From NCBI RefSeq assembly GCF_003984645.1, contig NZ_RWKI01000012.1:62001-126000 (forward strand): a DNA stretch of 64,000 nucleotides. The letters are read 5' to 3'. Under the pieces are notes generated by a model. The model made no database searches. It saw only the letters and a list, made by a program, of their open reading frames with translations, and was not told where the DNA came from. This DNA is from Variovorax sp. MHTC-1 (GTDB taxonomy: Bacteria; Pseudomonadota; Gammaproteobacteria; Burkholderiales; Burkholderiaceae_C). Below, piece after piece: positions 19,221-34,707 of this stretch (position 1 is the first letter of the stretch; each line of letters opens with the position of its first letter). The translations under genes and the position numbers were made by a program.

Positions 19221-20147
19221 ATGATCGAAAGAAAGCACCACCTCGACAGCCGCGCCACCACGCTGCTGCTCGCCTGCTGCGCCTTCTGGGGACTGCAGCA
19301 GATCCTGATCAAGACCACGGTGACCGAGGTGCCGCCCTTGTGGCAGGCATCGATCCGCATGTCGGGCGCGGTCGTGCTGCTGTGGCTGTGGTGCCTGTGG
19401 CGCCACGTGCCGCTGTTCGAGCGCGACGGCACGCTCGCCGGCGGCCTGGTCGCCGGCTTGCTGTTCGCGGGCGAGTTCACCTGCATCTACATCGGGCTGC
19501 AGCACACCACCGCCTCGCGGCTCACCGTGTTCCTCTACACCTCGCCCTTCGTGGTGGCGCTGCTGCTGCCGCGCTTCGTGCCGGCCGAGCGGCTACGCGG
19601 CATCCAGTGGATCGGTCTCGCGATCGCCTTCGCCGGCGTGGTGCTGGCTTTCAGCGAGAGCTTCGGCCACAGCACTTCGGGCCAGCTGTTCGGCGATGCG
19701 CTCGCGCTCGCGGCCGGCGTGCTCTGGGGGCTGACGACGCTGGCGATCCGCACTACCCGGCTCGCCACCGCCAGCGCCGAGAAAACGCTCTTCTATCAAA
19801 TCGCGGTCACCGCAGCGGTCTCGCCGCTGCTGTCGCTCGCGCTCGGCGAGCAGTGGGGCTTCTCGTACTCCACCTACGCCTGGTTCTCGATCTTCCTGCA
19901 AACCGCGATCGGCGCCTTCGCGAGCTACCTGGCCTGGATGTGGATGCTCCGACACTACCCGGCGACCCGCATCTCCTCCTTCACCTTTCTCACGCCGCTG
20001 TTCGCGCTGGTGTTCGGCGTGGTGCTGCTGAAGGAGCCGCTGACCTTGCAGCTGGTGCTGGCGCTGGCAGGCGTGGCGCTGGGGATCGTGCTCGTGAATC
20101 GGCGCGCAGGCGTGAAGGAAGTGCCTGAATTCGTGAGCCGCACATGA
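19221..20147 (+). CDS. EamA/DMT family transporter
   Basis: A 308-residue inner-membrane protein with ten predicted helices in two EamA repeats. LLLACCAFWGLQQILIK opens the first repeat and ALAAGVLWGLTTLAIRTTR the second. It ends in a basic tail. Members export amino acids, nucleobases or other metabolites. Its stop overlaps the glutaminase start (ATGA at 20144-20147), so the two are translationally coupled. A role in moving glutamine or glutamate is suggested only by that coupling. Confidence 0.9.
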   Translation: MIERKHHLDSRATTLLLACCAFWGLQQILIKTTVTEVPPLWQASIRMSGAVVLLWLWCLWRHVPLFERDGTLAGGLVAGLLFAGEFTCIYIGLQHTTASRLTVFLYTSPFVVALLLPRFVPAERLRGIQWIGLAIAFAGVVLAFSESFGHSTSGQLFGDALALAAGVLWGLTTLAIRTTRLATASAEKTLFYQIAVTAAVSPLLSLALGEQWGFSYSTYAWFSIFLQTAIGAFASYLAWMWMLRHYPATRISSFTFLTPLFALVFGVVLLKEPLTLQLVLALAGVALGIVLVNRRAGVKEVPEFVSRT

Positions 20148-21058
20148 ACTTCCAGCCCATCCTCGACGAGATCAATGCCGAGCTTCGCCCGCTGCTGGGC
20201 GCCGGCGGCACGGTGGCCAGCTACATCCCGGCGCTGGCGCGCGTGCCGGCGCAGCAGTTCGGCATCGCGCTGCGGACCTGCCAGGGGCAGGAGGCTTCGG
20301 CCGGCGATGCGGCCACGTCCTTCTCGATCCAGAGCATCTCCAAGCTCTTCACGCTCACGCTCGCAATGCGGCGCATGGGCGACGCGCTGTGGGAGCGTAT
20401 CGGCCGCGAGCCCTCGGGCAACCCGTTCAACTCGCTGGTGCAGCTCGAGCATGAGCAGGGCAAGCCGCGCAATCCTTTCATCAATGCCGGCGCCATCGCC
20501 GTGGCCGACCGGCTCGTGAGCCAGGGCGACGCCAAGGCCGACATCCTCGAGCTGATGACAAGTCTCTGCGGCGAACCGATCGGCTTCGATGCCGAGGTCG
20601 CCGCCTCCGAGGCCGCAACCGGCTACCGCAACTACGCGCTCGCGAACTTCATGAAGAGCTTCGGCAAGCTCGACAACGACGTCGAGCCCGTGCTGGACAT
20701 GTACTTCCACCAGTGCGCGATCCGCATGAGCTGCGTGCAGCTGGCGCGCGCCGCGGGCTTCCTGTGCCGCGACGGCGCGCACCCGCGCGACGGCGAGCCG
20801 GAGATCACGACCGAGCGCCACGCACGCCGCATCAACGCACTGATGCTGACCTGCGGCACCTACGACGCCGCCGGCGACGTCGCCTTCTCGATCGGCCTGC
20901 CGTGCAAGAGCGGCGTCGGCGGCGGAATCGTCGCGGTGGTGCCCGACCAGCTCACGCTGTGCGTCTGGTCGCCGGCGCTCGATGCCACGGGCAATTCGCT
21001 GCTGGGCATGAAGGCGCTCGAGCTCTTCGTTGCGCGCACCAGCCTTTCCATCTTCTGA
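20144..21058 (+). CDS. glsA: glutaminase A
   Basis: Hydrolyses L-glutamine to L-glutamate and ammonia. The 304-residue length and motifs match the beta-lactamase-like glutaminase family: FSIQSISKLF carries the catalytic Ser-x-x-Lys, and NPFINAGAIA, GYRNYALANFM and KSGVGGGIVAVVPDQ follow. It is cytoplasmic, with no signal peptide. It starts inside the stop of the EamA transporter gene and is followed 8 bp later by a small conserved-looking protein gene. Confidence 0.96.
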   Translation: MNFQPILDEINAELRPLLGAGGTVASYIPALARVPAQQFGIALRTCQGQEASAGDAATSFSIQSISKLFTLTLAMRRMGDALWERIGREPSGNPFNSLVQLEHEQGKPRNPFINAGAIAVADRLVSQGDAKADILELMTSLCGEPIGFDAEVAASEAATGYRNYALANFMKSFGKLDNDVEPVLDMYFHQCAIRMSCVQLARAAGFLCRDGAHPRDGEPEITTERHARRINALMLTCGTYDAAGDVAFSIGLPCKSGVGGGIVAVVPDQLTLCVWSPALDATGNSLLGMKALELFVARTSLSIF

Positions 21059-21066
21059 CCCACACC

Positions 21067-21540
21067 ATGACAGAACAGACCACCCTCATTCAGGAAGCCA
21101 CCCTCTGGAGCGACGAGCGCTGGACCGCGCGCGTGATCAAGAACGAGGACGACGACGGCTGGGCCGTCTCGATGACGCGTCACGGCGACCCCGAACCGGC
21201 ACTGGTCGGGCCCTGGACCATGGGCCGCGACAAGAAGAATCCCAAGCCGCTCGATGCGCCGGCCTTCCACACGCTGGTCAAGACGGCCGCCGAAGTGCTG
21301 CGCCGGCACGAGCAGCAGCTGCATGCGCAGCTCAACAAGAGGGTGAGCGTCGGCGCCGGATCGGAGCGGATCCGCGTCTCGCTGCAGATCGTGCCGGACG
21401 AGGACAACCCGCATGCCCTGCTGCGCGCGCACGACGAGCTCGGCGCCGAGCTGGGCGAGGTGCGTGTGGCGCCTGGCTTCAGGCTCAACGCCGACAGCGC
21501 GGCGGCGTGGATCGAAGGCGGTTTCCAGAAGCCGCGCTGA
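21067..21540 (+). CDS. hypothetical protein, 157 residues
   Basis: A soluble protein starting MTEQTTLIQEATLWSDERW, 8 bp after glsA. The sequence alternates strand- and helix-forming stretches (WTARVIKNEDDDGWAVSMTR; HTLVKTAAEVLRRHEQQLHA; ERIRVSLQIVPDEDNPHALL) and lacks signals or membrane helices. It looks like a real, folded protein with normal codon usage, but I recognise no domain. The close spacing suggests co-transcription with glsA. Confidence 0.75.
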   Translation: MTEQTTLIQEATLWSDERWTARVIKNEDDDGWAVSMTRHGDPEPALVGPWTMGRDKKNPKPLDAPAFHTLVKTAAEVLRRHEQQLHAQLNKRVSVGAGSERIRVSLQIVPDEDNPHALLRAHDELGAELGEVRVAPGFRLNADSAAAWIEGGFQKPR

Positions 21541-21554
21541 GATAGAACCCGCTG

Positions 21555-21603
21555 CCGTTCGGGCTGAGCTCGTCGACGCCTTCGACAAGCTCAGGGCGAA
21601 CGG
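21555..21603. repeat. REP-like palindromic element between convergent genes
   Basis: Two 23-base arms (21555-21577 and 21581-21603) form an imperfect inverted repeat, 19 of 23 positions paired, around a short GCC spacer. The core GGCTGAGCT...GTCGA / TTCGAC-AAGCTCAG is a motif widely scattered between genes in Pseudomonas and Comamonadaceae. It fills the 67-bp gap between the convergent hypothetical and LysR genes and may act as a transcription stop. Confidence 0.75.
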
Positions 21604-21607
21604 GAGC

Positions 21608-22498
21608 CTACGCCTGGCTGAAGCGCGCGAGGATCTGCAGCACGCGCTCGGTCGCGCCGTCGAGCGTCGGCCGCGGCCGGTGCGCGATGCCGAGCCGGCG
21701 CACCAGGCGCGGGGAAAGCGGCAGGATCTGCAGCCGCTCGTTGAGCGGCGCGTCGGTGGTCTGCTGCAGCGGCAGCAACGCGGCGCCGTAGCCGGCGGCC
21801 ACCAGGCTGCGGATTGCGGCGTCGTAGTTGAGCTCGATGCGCGCGCGCGGCGAGTGGCCGGCGGCGGCGAACCATTCCATCGTGAGCCGGTACATGTGCG
21901 TGGTGGCGTCGTTGAAGATCAGCGGCCGTTCCGCCAGCCACTGCGGCGTGGCCCGCTTCGGCGCCTTCCAGCGCTGCGGCACGAAGGCCATCATGGCCTG
22001 GCTGCGCCAGTGCGAGACCACCAGGTCGCGCAGCGGCGGCTGCGGCATCGCGACCAGGCCGATGTCGAGCGTGCCGGCCGCGAGCCGCGCCATCGCCTCG
22101 TTCGATCCGAGGATGCTGACCTCGACGTCGATCCCGGCGTGATGCTGCTCGAGCGCTTCGAGCACCTGCGGCAGCAGGTCGACCACCACGCCGGTGGAGG
22201 TGCCCAGGCGCACGCGGCCGACGCGGCCTTCGGCCTGGCGCCGCAGCACATCCACCGCTTCGTCGGCGTCGCGCAATAGGCGCCGCGCGCGCTCCACCAG
22301 CGCCGCGCCGGCCGCGGTGGGCGTGACACGCCGGCTGCCGCGCACCACCAGCGGTGCGCCGAGCCGCGACTCGAGCTCGCTGATGTGCAGGCTCACCGTC
22401 GGCTGCGCGAGGTGCAGCGCCTGCGCGGCGGCCGAGAAGGTGCCCAGGTCGACGATAGACACCAGGGTGCGGAGTTGGTCCAGGTTCAGCTGTCGCAT
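21608..22498 (-). CDS. LysR family transcriptional regulator
   Basis: A 296-residue regulator. The helix-turn-helix is LGTFSAAAQALHLAQPTVSLHI (about residues 17-38) with a following ELESRLGAPLVVRGSRRV wing. The effector domain contains LPQVLEALEQHHAGIDVEV and GTLDIGLVAMPQP. The start codon overlaps a perfect palindrome (22497-22511), suggesting autoregulation. The divergent neighbour is a DUF1127 protein gene; no obvious catabolic target sits beside it. Confidence 0.93.
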   Translation of the reverse strand: MRQLNLDQLRTLVSIVDLGTFSAAAQALHLAQPTVSLHISELESRLGAPLVVRGSRRVTPTAAGAALVERARRLLRDADEAVDVLRRQAEGRVGRVRLGTSTGVVVDLLPQVLEALEQHHAGIDVEVSILGSNEAMARLAAGTLDIGLVAMPQPPLRDLVVSHWRSQAMMAFVPQRWKAPKRATPQWLAERPLIFNDATTHMYRLTMEWFAAAGHSPRARIELNYDAAIRSLVAAGYGAALLPLQQTTDAPLNERLQILPLSPRLVRRLGIAHRPRPTLDGATERVLQILARFSQA

Positions 22499-22511
22499 CA
22501 GGAATCCTGAT
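22497..22511. promoter_or_regulatory. perfect 7-1-7 palindrome with T-N11-A, LysR operator
   Basis: ATCAGGA-A-TCCTGAT is a perfect palindrome. It contains the classical LysR spacing T-N11-A (22498 to 22510) and covers the first bases of the lysR coding start, in the 88-bp divergent gap to the DUF1127 gene. Confidence 0.6.
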
Positions 22512-22586
22512 TGGTGACTTCAGAAATCTCAACTTCCACAATAGCATGCGGCGCCGCACCATCGCTGCATCTCAAGGAGAGATGCG

Positions 22587-22792
22587 ATGGAACTCAAGAT
22601 GAATCTGCCCGCAAAGGAGCCGATGCAAGCCTTTATCGGCTGGTTCGCGCGTGCGCTCGCCAGCCGCCGCGAGCGCCACCAGGCGCTGCAGCTCGCGACC
22701 ATGAGCGAGCACGAATTGCTCGACCTCGGCATCGGACGCAGCGAAGTGCCGGCGCTGCTCGGCGGCCAGGCCGGCGCGCGCCGCGGGCGGAC

Positions 22793-22796
<4 letters not shown>
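22587..22796 (+). CDS. DUF1127 domain small protein
   Basis: A 69-residue basic protein with a DUF1127-like C-terminal half ([20 protein letters not shown], then [15 protein letters not shown]). The RBS AAGGAGA stands 7 bases before the ATG. DUF1127 proteins are short Arg-rich proteins; some bind RNA or affect phosphate and stress physiology in alphaproteobacteria. Its stop codon shares the CTAG tetramer with the stop of the convergent oxoprolinase gene. Confidence 0.85.
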
Positions 22797-26434
<3,638 letters not shown>

Positions 26435-26476
26435 TGCGGTGGAGAGGAAGAGGAGGACGACGTGGGCGGCAAGGCG

Positions 26477-27787
26477 CTACTTCGCGACGCCCATCACGTA
26501 GTCGGGCAGCCAGGTAACGATGCCCGGGAACAGCGTGATGAGCGCGATGCACAGCACCAGGCAGCCGAAGAAGGGCAGCGCGGCCTTGGCGATGAGGTTG
26601 CTGTCCTTGCCGGTCATGTTCTGCAGCACGAACAGGTTGAAGCCCACCGGCGGCGTGACCTCTGCGATCTCGACCAAGAGCACGACGAAGATGCCGAACC
26701 ACACGAGGTCGAAGCCGGCCTTCTGCACCATCGGCAGCACCACGGCGGCCGTGAGCACGATCATGCTGATGCCGTCGAGCGCGGTGCCGAGCACCAGGTA
26801 CACCACCACCAGCGCAGCGATCAGCGCCGTCGGCGACAGGTGCATAGCATCGACCCACAGCGCCAGCTCGCGCGGGATGCCGGTGAAGGCCATGGTCTTG
26901 GTCAGGAAGGCGGCGCCGGCCAGGATGAACATGATCATGCAGCTGGTGCGGGCCGCGCCCATCAGGCCTTCGCCGAAGTTGCGCCAGGTGAGCGACCGGC
27001 TCCACAAGGCCAGCGCCAGCGCGCCGACCACGCCATAGGCCGCGCATTCGGTCGCCGTGGCCCAGCCGGCCACGAGTGCCCAGCAGATGAACACGATCAG
27101 CGCGCCGCAGGGAATCAGGTTGCGGGAGCGGCGCAGCTTCTCGACGAAGCCGAGCGCGGGTTCGGCCGGCGGCATGCGCTTCGGATTGCGCAGCGCCCAC
27201 CACATGATGTAGCCCGAGAACAGGGCCATCAGCACCAAGCCGGGCAGGAAGCCGGCGAGGAAGACGCGGATGATCGAGGCGTCGGCCGCCACCGCGTACA
27301 CCACCATGGTGATGGAGGGCGGAATCAGGATGCCCAGCGTGCCGGCAGTGGCGAGCGAACCGAGCGCCGTCTTCTCGTCGTAGCCGCGCTTCTGGAGCTC
27401 CGGCAGCGCCACCTTGGCGATGGTGGCGCAGGTCGCGGCCGAGGAGCCCGAGACCGAGCCGAAGATGCCGCAGCCCAGGATGGTGGTGTGCATCAGCCGG
27501 CCCGGCACGCGGCCGAGCCAGGGTGCCAGGCCCTCGAACATTTCTTCGCTGAGCCTGGTGCGAAACAGGATCTCGCCCATCCAGATGAAGAGCGGCAGCG
27601 CGGCGAGCTCCCAGCTCGCGTTGCTTTCCCAGAAGGCCGAGAACAGGTTCAGGCCCGGCTGGGTCGAGGCGAAGAAGGCCTGGCCGACCCAGCCACAGAT
27701 GGCCAGCGTCATCGCAATCCACACGCCGCCAGAGAGCAGCATCAGCATCACCAGCAGCAGCACGCCGCCGACCATCAGGATGTCCAT
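26477..27787 (-). CDS. dctM: TRAP transporter large permease (DctM type)
   Basis: A 436-residue inner-membrane protein with about twelve helices, including [24 protein letters not shown] and [18 protein letters not shown], typical of DctM. Together with DctQ it forms the Na+-driven channel that accepts ligand from the periplasmic receptor. A 15-bp gap separates it from dctQ. Context suggests 5-oxoproline or a related acidic amino acid as cargo. Confidence 0.95.
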   Translation of the reverse strand: MDILMVGGVLLLVMLMLLSGGVWIAMTLAICGWVGQAFFASTQPGLNLFSAFWESNASWELAALPLFIWMGEILFRTRLSEEMFEGLAPWLGRVPGRLMHTTILGCGIFGSVSGSSAATCATIAKVALPELQKRGYDEKTALGSLATAGTLGILIPPSITMVVYAVAADASIIRVFLAGFLPGLVLMALFSGYIMWWALRNPKRMPPAEPALGFVEKLRRSRNLIPCGALIVFICWALVAGWATATECAAYGVVGALALALWSRSLTWRNFGEGLMGAARTSCMIMFILAGAAFLTKTMAFTGIPRELALWVDAMHLSPTALIAALVVVYLVLGTALDGISMIVLTAAVVLPMVQKAGFDLVWFGIFVVLLVEIAEVTPPVGFNLFVLQNMTGKDSNLIAKAALPFFGCLVLCIALITLFPGIVTWLPDYVMGVAK

Positions 27788-27802
27788 GATTCGGGCCTCA
27801 GG

Positions 27803-28426
27803 TCAAAGGTCGGAAGAGAAGTCGCCCTGCGCATGGCGTTCCTCGACCAGTCGCACGAAGGTCGGGACGCCGCCGCGCAGCACGATGACGAATTCGTCGA
27901 CGACTGCGAGCACCAGCAGCAGCGCGCCCAGCGCGAAGCTCAGCTGCGGGATCCAGATCGGCAACGGGAGCAGGCCTTGCGCCACTTCGTTGAAGGCCCA
28001 GCTCTCGTAGGTGAACCTGCAGGCCCACCAGGCCAAGTAGGCGGTGGCCGGCGTCGCGATGCCCAGCGAAAGCAGCTCCAGCACGCGGCGTGCGCCGGGC
28101 CCGAGCTTTTCGAGCAGCAGGGTCACGCGCACGAAGTCGCCGTGCTTGAAGGCATGCGCCATGGTCAGGAAGGCCGCCGCCGCGCACAGCCAGGCCACCA
28201 CGTCGGTGATCGCGCCGGTGGCGACGTCGAACTGGCGCCCCAGGCTCTGCACCACCATCAGCAGGCAGATCAGCGCCACGCAGCCGGCGCCGAGCACGCC
28301 GGCACCCAGATACAGCCCGTCAAGCAGGCGGCGCAGCGTGGAAGCGCTGACCGAAGGAAGGGTGCCGATGTCGGAAGGCAGGCGCACTGCCCCCTCCACC
28401 GTGGCACCCGGTGCCGGTGTTTGCAT
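27803..28426 (-). CDS. dctQ: TRAP transporter small permease (DctQ type)
   Basis: A 207-residue protein with four membrane helices (LGAGVLGAGCVALICLLMVVQ near residue 40, then AWLCAAAAFLTMAHAFKHGDF with the DctQ-typical HGDFVRV). It lies between the receptor gene and dctM, with gaps of 21 and 15 bp. The N terminus carries about 30 residues before the first helix, longer than average; the ATG at 28426 may not be the only start. Confidence 0.92.
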   Translation of the reverse strand: MQTPAPGATVEGAVRLPSDIGTLPSVSASTLRRLLDGLYLGAGVLGAGCVALICLLMVVQSLGRQFDVATGAITDVVAWLCAAAAFLTMAHAFKHGDFVRVTLLLEKLGPGARRVLELLSLGIATPATAYLAWWACRFTYESWAFNEVAQGLLPLPIWIPQLSFALGALLLVLAVVDEFVIVLRGGVPTFVRLVEERHAQGDFSSDL

Positions 28427-28447
28427 GGGATGTCTCCGGTGGGGGAT

Positions 28448-29413
28448 TTACTTCTTGTAGGCGTCCACGATGGCCTTGCCATCGGCGCCGGCGACGCGCA
28501 GCCAGTCCTCGGTCATGCGCGCGCCGACAAGCTTGAGTTCCTGCTTGAGGACTTCGCTGGTGGCGTCGATCTTCATGCCCTTGGCAGCCAGCTGCTTGAT
28601 GTATTCGCCGTCCTTCTCCTCGCTGATGCGCCAGCCGCGCTGCTCGGCCGCGGCAGCCTGCTTGAGCACGGCCTCCTGCGTGGCCCTGTCGAGCGTGTCG
28701 AAGGCCTTCTGGTTCACCACCACCGCGTTGCGCGGCAGCCATGCGTTGACGTCGTAGAAGTACTTGGCCTGCTCGTAGAGCTTGCTGTCCACGCCGCTGG
28801 CACTCGAAGTCAGGAAGTTGTCGACGCCGCCGGTGGCCAGCGCCGCGCTGAGCTCGGCCAGCTGGATCGTGACCGGCTGCGCGCCGACCGATTGCGCGAT
28901 GGCCGAGGTGGCCGGGTTGTAGGCGCGCATCTTGGTGCCCTTCAGGTCCTTGGTCGAGGCCACCGGCTTGATGGAGTACAGGCCCTGCGGCGGCCACGGC
29001 ACGGCGTATAGCAGCTTCAGGCCCTGGGCCGCGAGCGTGTTGCTCAGGTAGGGCTGGGACACCTCGTGCAGGCGCCTCGCTTCGGCATAGCTGGTGGCCA
29101 GGAAGGGAACCGAATCGAGCCCGAACATCGGCGCCTCGTTGGCCGCGCTGGACAGGATGAACTCGCCGATCGGGGTTTGCGCCGACTGGACGGCGCGCTT
29201 GATCTCGTTGGCCTTGAACAGCGAGGCGTTGGGGTGCACCGCGATCTTGAGCTTGCCGGCGGTGGCCTTGTCCACCTCGTCGGCGAACTGCTGCAGGTTC
29301 TGCACCTGGTAGGTGTTGGCGCCGTAGCCGGACGGCAGGTCCCATTTGGTCTGGGCCGTGGCGCCGGCAGCAGCGAGCGCAGCCACGAGGGCGGCAGAGA
29401 GGCGAATCTTCAT
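28448..29413 (-). CDS. dctP: TRAP transporter substrate-binding protein (DctP family)
   Basis: A 321-residue periplasmic receptor with signal peptide (cleavage near GATAQTKWDL). DctP signatures include FADEVDKATAGKLKIAVHPN and DLKGTKMRAYNPATSAIAQ; the Arg in KMRAYN is the usual carboxylate anchor. A DctP subfamily of Bordetella pertussis (DctP6/DctP7) is known to bind pyroglutamate. This gene's place beside a 5-oxoprolinase makes the same ligand a strong inference. RBS AAGGAGACTCCC precedes the ATG. Confidence 0.93.
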   Translation of the reverse strand: MKIRLSAALVAALAAAGATAQTKWDLPSGYGANTYQVQNLQQFADEVDKATAGKLKIAVHPNASLFKANEIKRAVQSAQTPIGEFILSSAANEAPMFGLDSVPFLATSYAEARRLHEVSQPYLSNTLAAQGLKLLYAVPWPPQGLYSIKPVASTKDLKGTKMRAYNPATSAIAQSVGAQPVTIQLAELSAALATGGVDNFLTSSASGVDSKLYEQAKYFYDVNAWLPRNAVVVNQKAFDTLDRATQEAVLKQAAAAEQRGWRISEEKDGEYIKQLAAKGMKIDATSEVLKQELKLVGARMTEDWLRVAGADGKAIVDAYKK

Positions 29414-29441
29414 GGGAGTCTCCTTGTCGTAGTGATGAAGC

Positions 29442-30269
29442 TCAGCAGCGACCCAGCTGCCGGTTGAGAAGGTCGGTCACCAGCATGGCGCCCGGTGCGT
29501 GGGTGATGCAGAAGGCGGGCCTGGCCTGTGCGACGGCCGCCTGCGGGGTCACGCCGCAGGCCCAGAACACGGGGATCTCGCCGGCACGGATCTCGACCGC
29601 ATCGCCGTAGTCGGGGCGCGCCAGGTCGGCGATGCCGATGGCGGCCGGGTCGCCCAGGTGCACCGGGGCGCCATGGACCTCGGGCATGCGCGAGCTGATC
29701 TGCACCGCGCGGATCGCATCGGCGGCCCCGAGCGGCCGCATCGTCACCACCATCGGTCCGTGGAAGGCGCCGGCGCGCGCCGTCTGGATATTCGTGCGGT
29801 ACATCGCGACGTTGCGGCCCTCGTCGACATGGCGCAGCCGGATGCCGTCGGCCAGGAGCGCATGCTCGAAGGAAAACGAGCATCCGATCACGAAGCTCAC
29901 GAGGTCGTCGCGCCACAGCGTGCGGATGTCGGTGGGCTGCTCGACCAGCTCGCCCGAGCGCCAGACGCGGTAGGCCGGCACGTCGGTGCGGATGTCGAGC
30001 TCCGCGCCGAGGCACGGCAGCATCGGATCGCCGGGCTCGGACACCGCCAGCAGCGGGCAGGGCTTGGGGTTGCGCTGGCAGTAGCGCAGGAAATCGCCGG
30101 CCAGCGCCTCCGGCAGGATCACCACGTTGCCCTGCACGTACTCGCGCGCCAGGCCGCTGGTGTGCGTGGCCAGCGCGCCGCTGCGCGCCGCGCGGCGCAC
30201 GCTCAGCGCATCGGAGGCGGCATCGAGGGCCGGCGGGGCATTCGTGTTGGCTGTGGGTTCTGCGGGCAT
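29442..30269 (-). CDS. D-glutamate cyclase-like putative hydro-lyase (DUF1445)
   Basis: A 275-residue cytoplasmic protein of the DUF1445/UPF0317 family. Motifs are [46 protein letters not shown] and [20 protein letters not shown]. The mammalian homologue DGLUCY converts D-glutamate to 5-oxo-D-proline; bacterial members are usually called putative hydro-lyases. RBS GAGGA lies 7 bases before the ATG. It is first in the operon after the LysR gene and shares it with TRAP genes and a 5-oxoprolinase, which fits D-glutamate/5-oxoproline metabolism. Confidence 0.85.
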   Translation of the reverse strand: MPAEPTANTNAPPALDAASDALSVRRAARSGALATHTSGLAREYVQGNVVILPEALAGDFLRYCQRNPKPCPLLAVSEPGDPMLPCLGAELDIRTDVPAYRVWRSGELVEQPTDIRTLWRDDLVSFVIGCSFSFEHALLADGIRLRHVDEGRNVAMYRTNIQTARAGAFHGPMVVTMRPLGAADAIRAVQISSRMPEVHGAPVHLGDPAAIGIADLARPDYGDAVEIRAGEIPVFWACGVTPQAAVAQARPAFCITHAPGAMLVTDLLNRQLGRC

Positions 30270-30286
30270 CGTGCATCCTCGTAAAG

Positions 30287-30304
30287 GCTTTCGTGTGTGA
30301 AAGC
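30287..30304. promoter_or_regulatory. 6-6-6 inverted repeat upstream of the oxoproline operon
   Basis: GCTTTC-GTGTGT-GAAAGC is a perfect 6-bp inverted repeat with a 6-base spacer, 18 bp before the hydro-lyase start and just upstream of its RBS. It may be the site of the neighbouring LysR protein or an RNA hairpin ending the lysR message. Confidence 0.4.
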
Positions 30305-30364
30305 TCCGTGACGGGACGCATTGTGGAAATTAACGCGCGCCAACTCCAACGCAAAATTTCTTGC

Positions 30365-31270
30365 TCAGCTCATCGATTTTTTGTGTGAACCAGTTTTGGG
30401 CGATGCGAACTGCAAGGCCGAGGCCAGCGCCGCCTCGGTCAGGTGCGAGGTCGGGTCTTCGCGATAGCTCGCATGGATCGGCAGCGGCGCCGGTGCGGTG
30501 TCGCACTTCAGCACGCGCAGCGGCAAGCGCAGCGCCAGATGCTCGGCCGCGGCCCGGGGCAAGGTGGCGATGCCGAAGCCGGCCTCGACCAGCTGCGCCA
30601 TGGCCGAGATCGACGAGATCGCGTGCACGCGCGGCGTCTCCAGGCCGGCGCGCCTGAACAGATCCAGCAGCGCCACATGAGGCTGCGAGCCGCGCTGGAA
30701 GGTCAGCAGGTCGAAGCCGAACAGGTCCTGCAGCTTGTAGAGCCGCCGCGGGTGCAGCACCTGGTGCCCGACGAAGCTCATCTCCATGGTGGGCAGCGCA
30801 TGCGTGCTCACGCCCTCGCCGCTGGCAGGCAGCGCGGCGAACACCAGGTCCTGCTTGCCGCGCTGCAGCTGGTCGACCAGCACCGGCGTGGTTTCCACCG
30901 TGAGCTCCAGCTCGAAGTCCGGATGCGTGGCCTGCATGTGCTTGAGCCAGTCGGTCAGCCAGGTGTGGACCACCGACTCGATCGCACCGATGCGCAGCAC
31001 CTGCGCGCGTACGGTGCCCGATCCCATCTCGGACTTGATCTGCTGCTGCATTTCCAGAAGCCGCTGCGCCAGGCGGTGGAAGCGCTGGCCGGCGACCGTG
31101 AGGCGGAACTGCTTGTCGCGCCGGTCCAGCAGCAGCACGCCGAGCTCGCGTTCCAGCGCGGCGATGCGGCTGGACAGCGCGGATTGCGTGAGGTGCAGCT
31201 TCTCGGCCGCGCGCGTCACGCTCTTGAGTGCCACGGCCCAATGGAAAGCTTCGACGAAGCGCAGGTTCAT
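30365..31270 (-). CDS. LysR family regulator of the oxoproline operon
   Basis: A 301-residue regulator with helix-turn-helix at KSVTRAAEKLHLTQSALSSR (about residues 16-35) and effector domain from about residue 93 (LRIGAIESVVHTWLTDWLKH). It lies 95 bp upstream of the hydro-lyase gene on the same strand rather than divergent from it. Control of the operon, possibly with read-through, is inferred from position. Confidence 0.92.
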   Translation of the reverse strand: MNLRFVEAFHWAVALKSVTRAAEKLHLTQSALSSRIAALERELGVLLLDRRDKQFRLTVAGQRFHRLAQRLLEMQQQIKSEMGSGTVRAQVLRIGAIESVVHTWLTDWLKHMQATHPDFELELTVETTPVLVDQLQRGKQDLVFAALPASGEGVSTHALPTMEMSFVGHQVLHPRRLYKLQDLFGFDLLTFQRGSQPHVALLDLFRRAGLETPRVHAISSISAMAQLVEAGFGIATLPRAAAEHLALRLPLRVLKCDTAPAPLPIHASYREDPTSHLTEAALASALQFASPKTGSHKKSMS

Positions 31271-31371
31271 GGGGCCATTCTCTCCCGCGAGGCGTCCGGC
31301 CAGCGCGCTGCAGACCCCGCGCCAGGTCGACGGCCTTGAGCACGCCGGTGCAGCGTGGCACGATCGCGCCG

Positions 31372-31821
<450 letters not shown>

Positions 31822-31855
31822 TCGCCTGGACATCAACCCGACCGGAATGACCCCC

Positions 31856-32276
31856 ATGGACCTCAGCATTCACACAAGCTTCCTCCCGCACGACGATCCC
31901 GACCCTCGCTGGCCTTCTATCGCGACACCCTTGGCTTCGAGGTCCGAAAGGACGTCGCGTACGGCGGAATGCGCTGGATCACGGTCGGCCCCGCCGGCCA
32001 GCCCGACACCTGCATCGTCCTGACGCCACCGGCTGCTGCCCCCGGGCTCACCGATGACGAGCGCCGCACCATCGCCGAGATGATGGCCAAGGGCACCTAC
32101 GCCATGATCATCCTGGCCAGCGCCGACCTCGACGGCACCTTCGAGCGCCTGCAGGCCAGCGGCGCCGAGGTCATCCAGGAGCCGATCGACCAGCCGTACG
32201 GCGTGCGCGACTGTGCCTTCCGGGATCCCGCCGGCAACCACATCCGGATCAACGAAGTGGGCCGAGCGAAGACACG

Positions 32277-32280
<4 letters not shown>
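31856..32280 (+). pseudogene. VOC (glyoxalase/bleomycin resistance) family gene with one-base deletion
   Basis: The natural start is ATG 31856 and reads MDLSIHTSFLPHDDPD, a familiar VOC N terminus. At 31903/31904 the frame breaks: continuing gives unrelated residues, while the next frame reads SLAFYRDTLGFEVRKD, the expected continuation, on to a normal end at 32280. One base is missing, most simply the G of a GCC codon after GAC. The downstream frame has no ATG until 31969, which would omit the first beta strand and helix. VOC proteins bind metal and often sequester or modify antibiotics. Either the gene is dead, or this is a sequencing error. Its stop overlaps the UvrA-like start (ATGA). Confidence 0.85.
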
Positions 32281-34670
<2,390 letters not shown>

Positions 34671-34707
34671 CCGCCGGACTTGAACCAGCGCCCGCCCGGC
34701 GCAGGCC

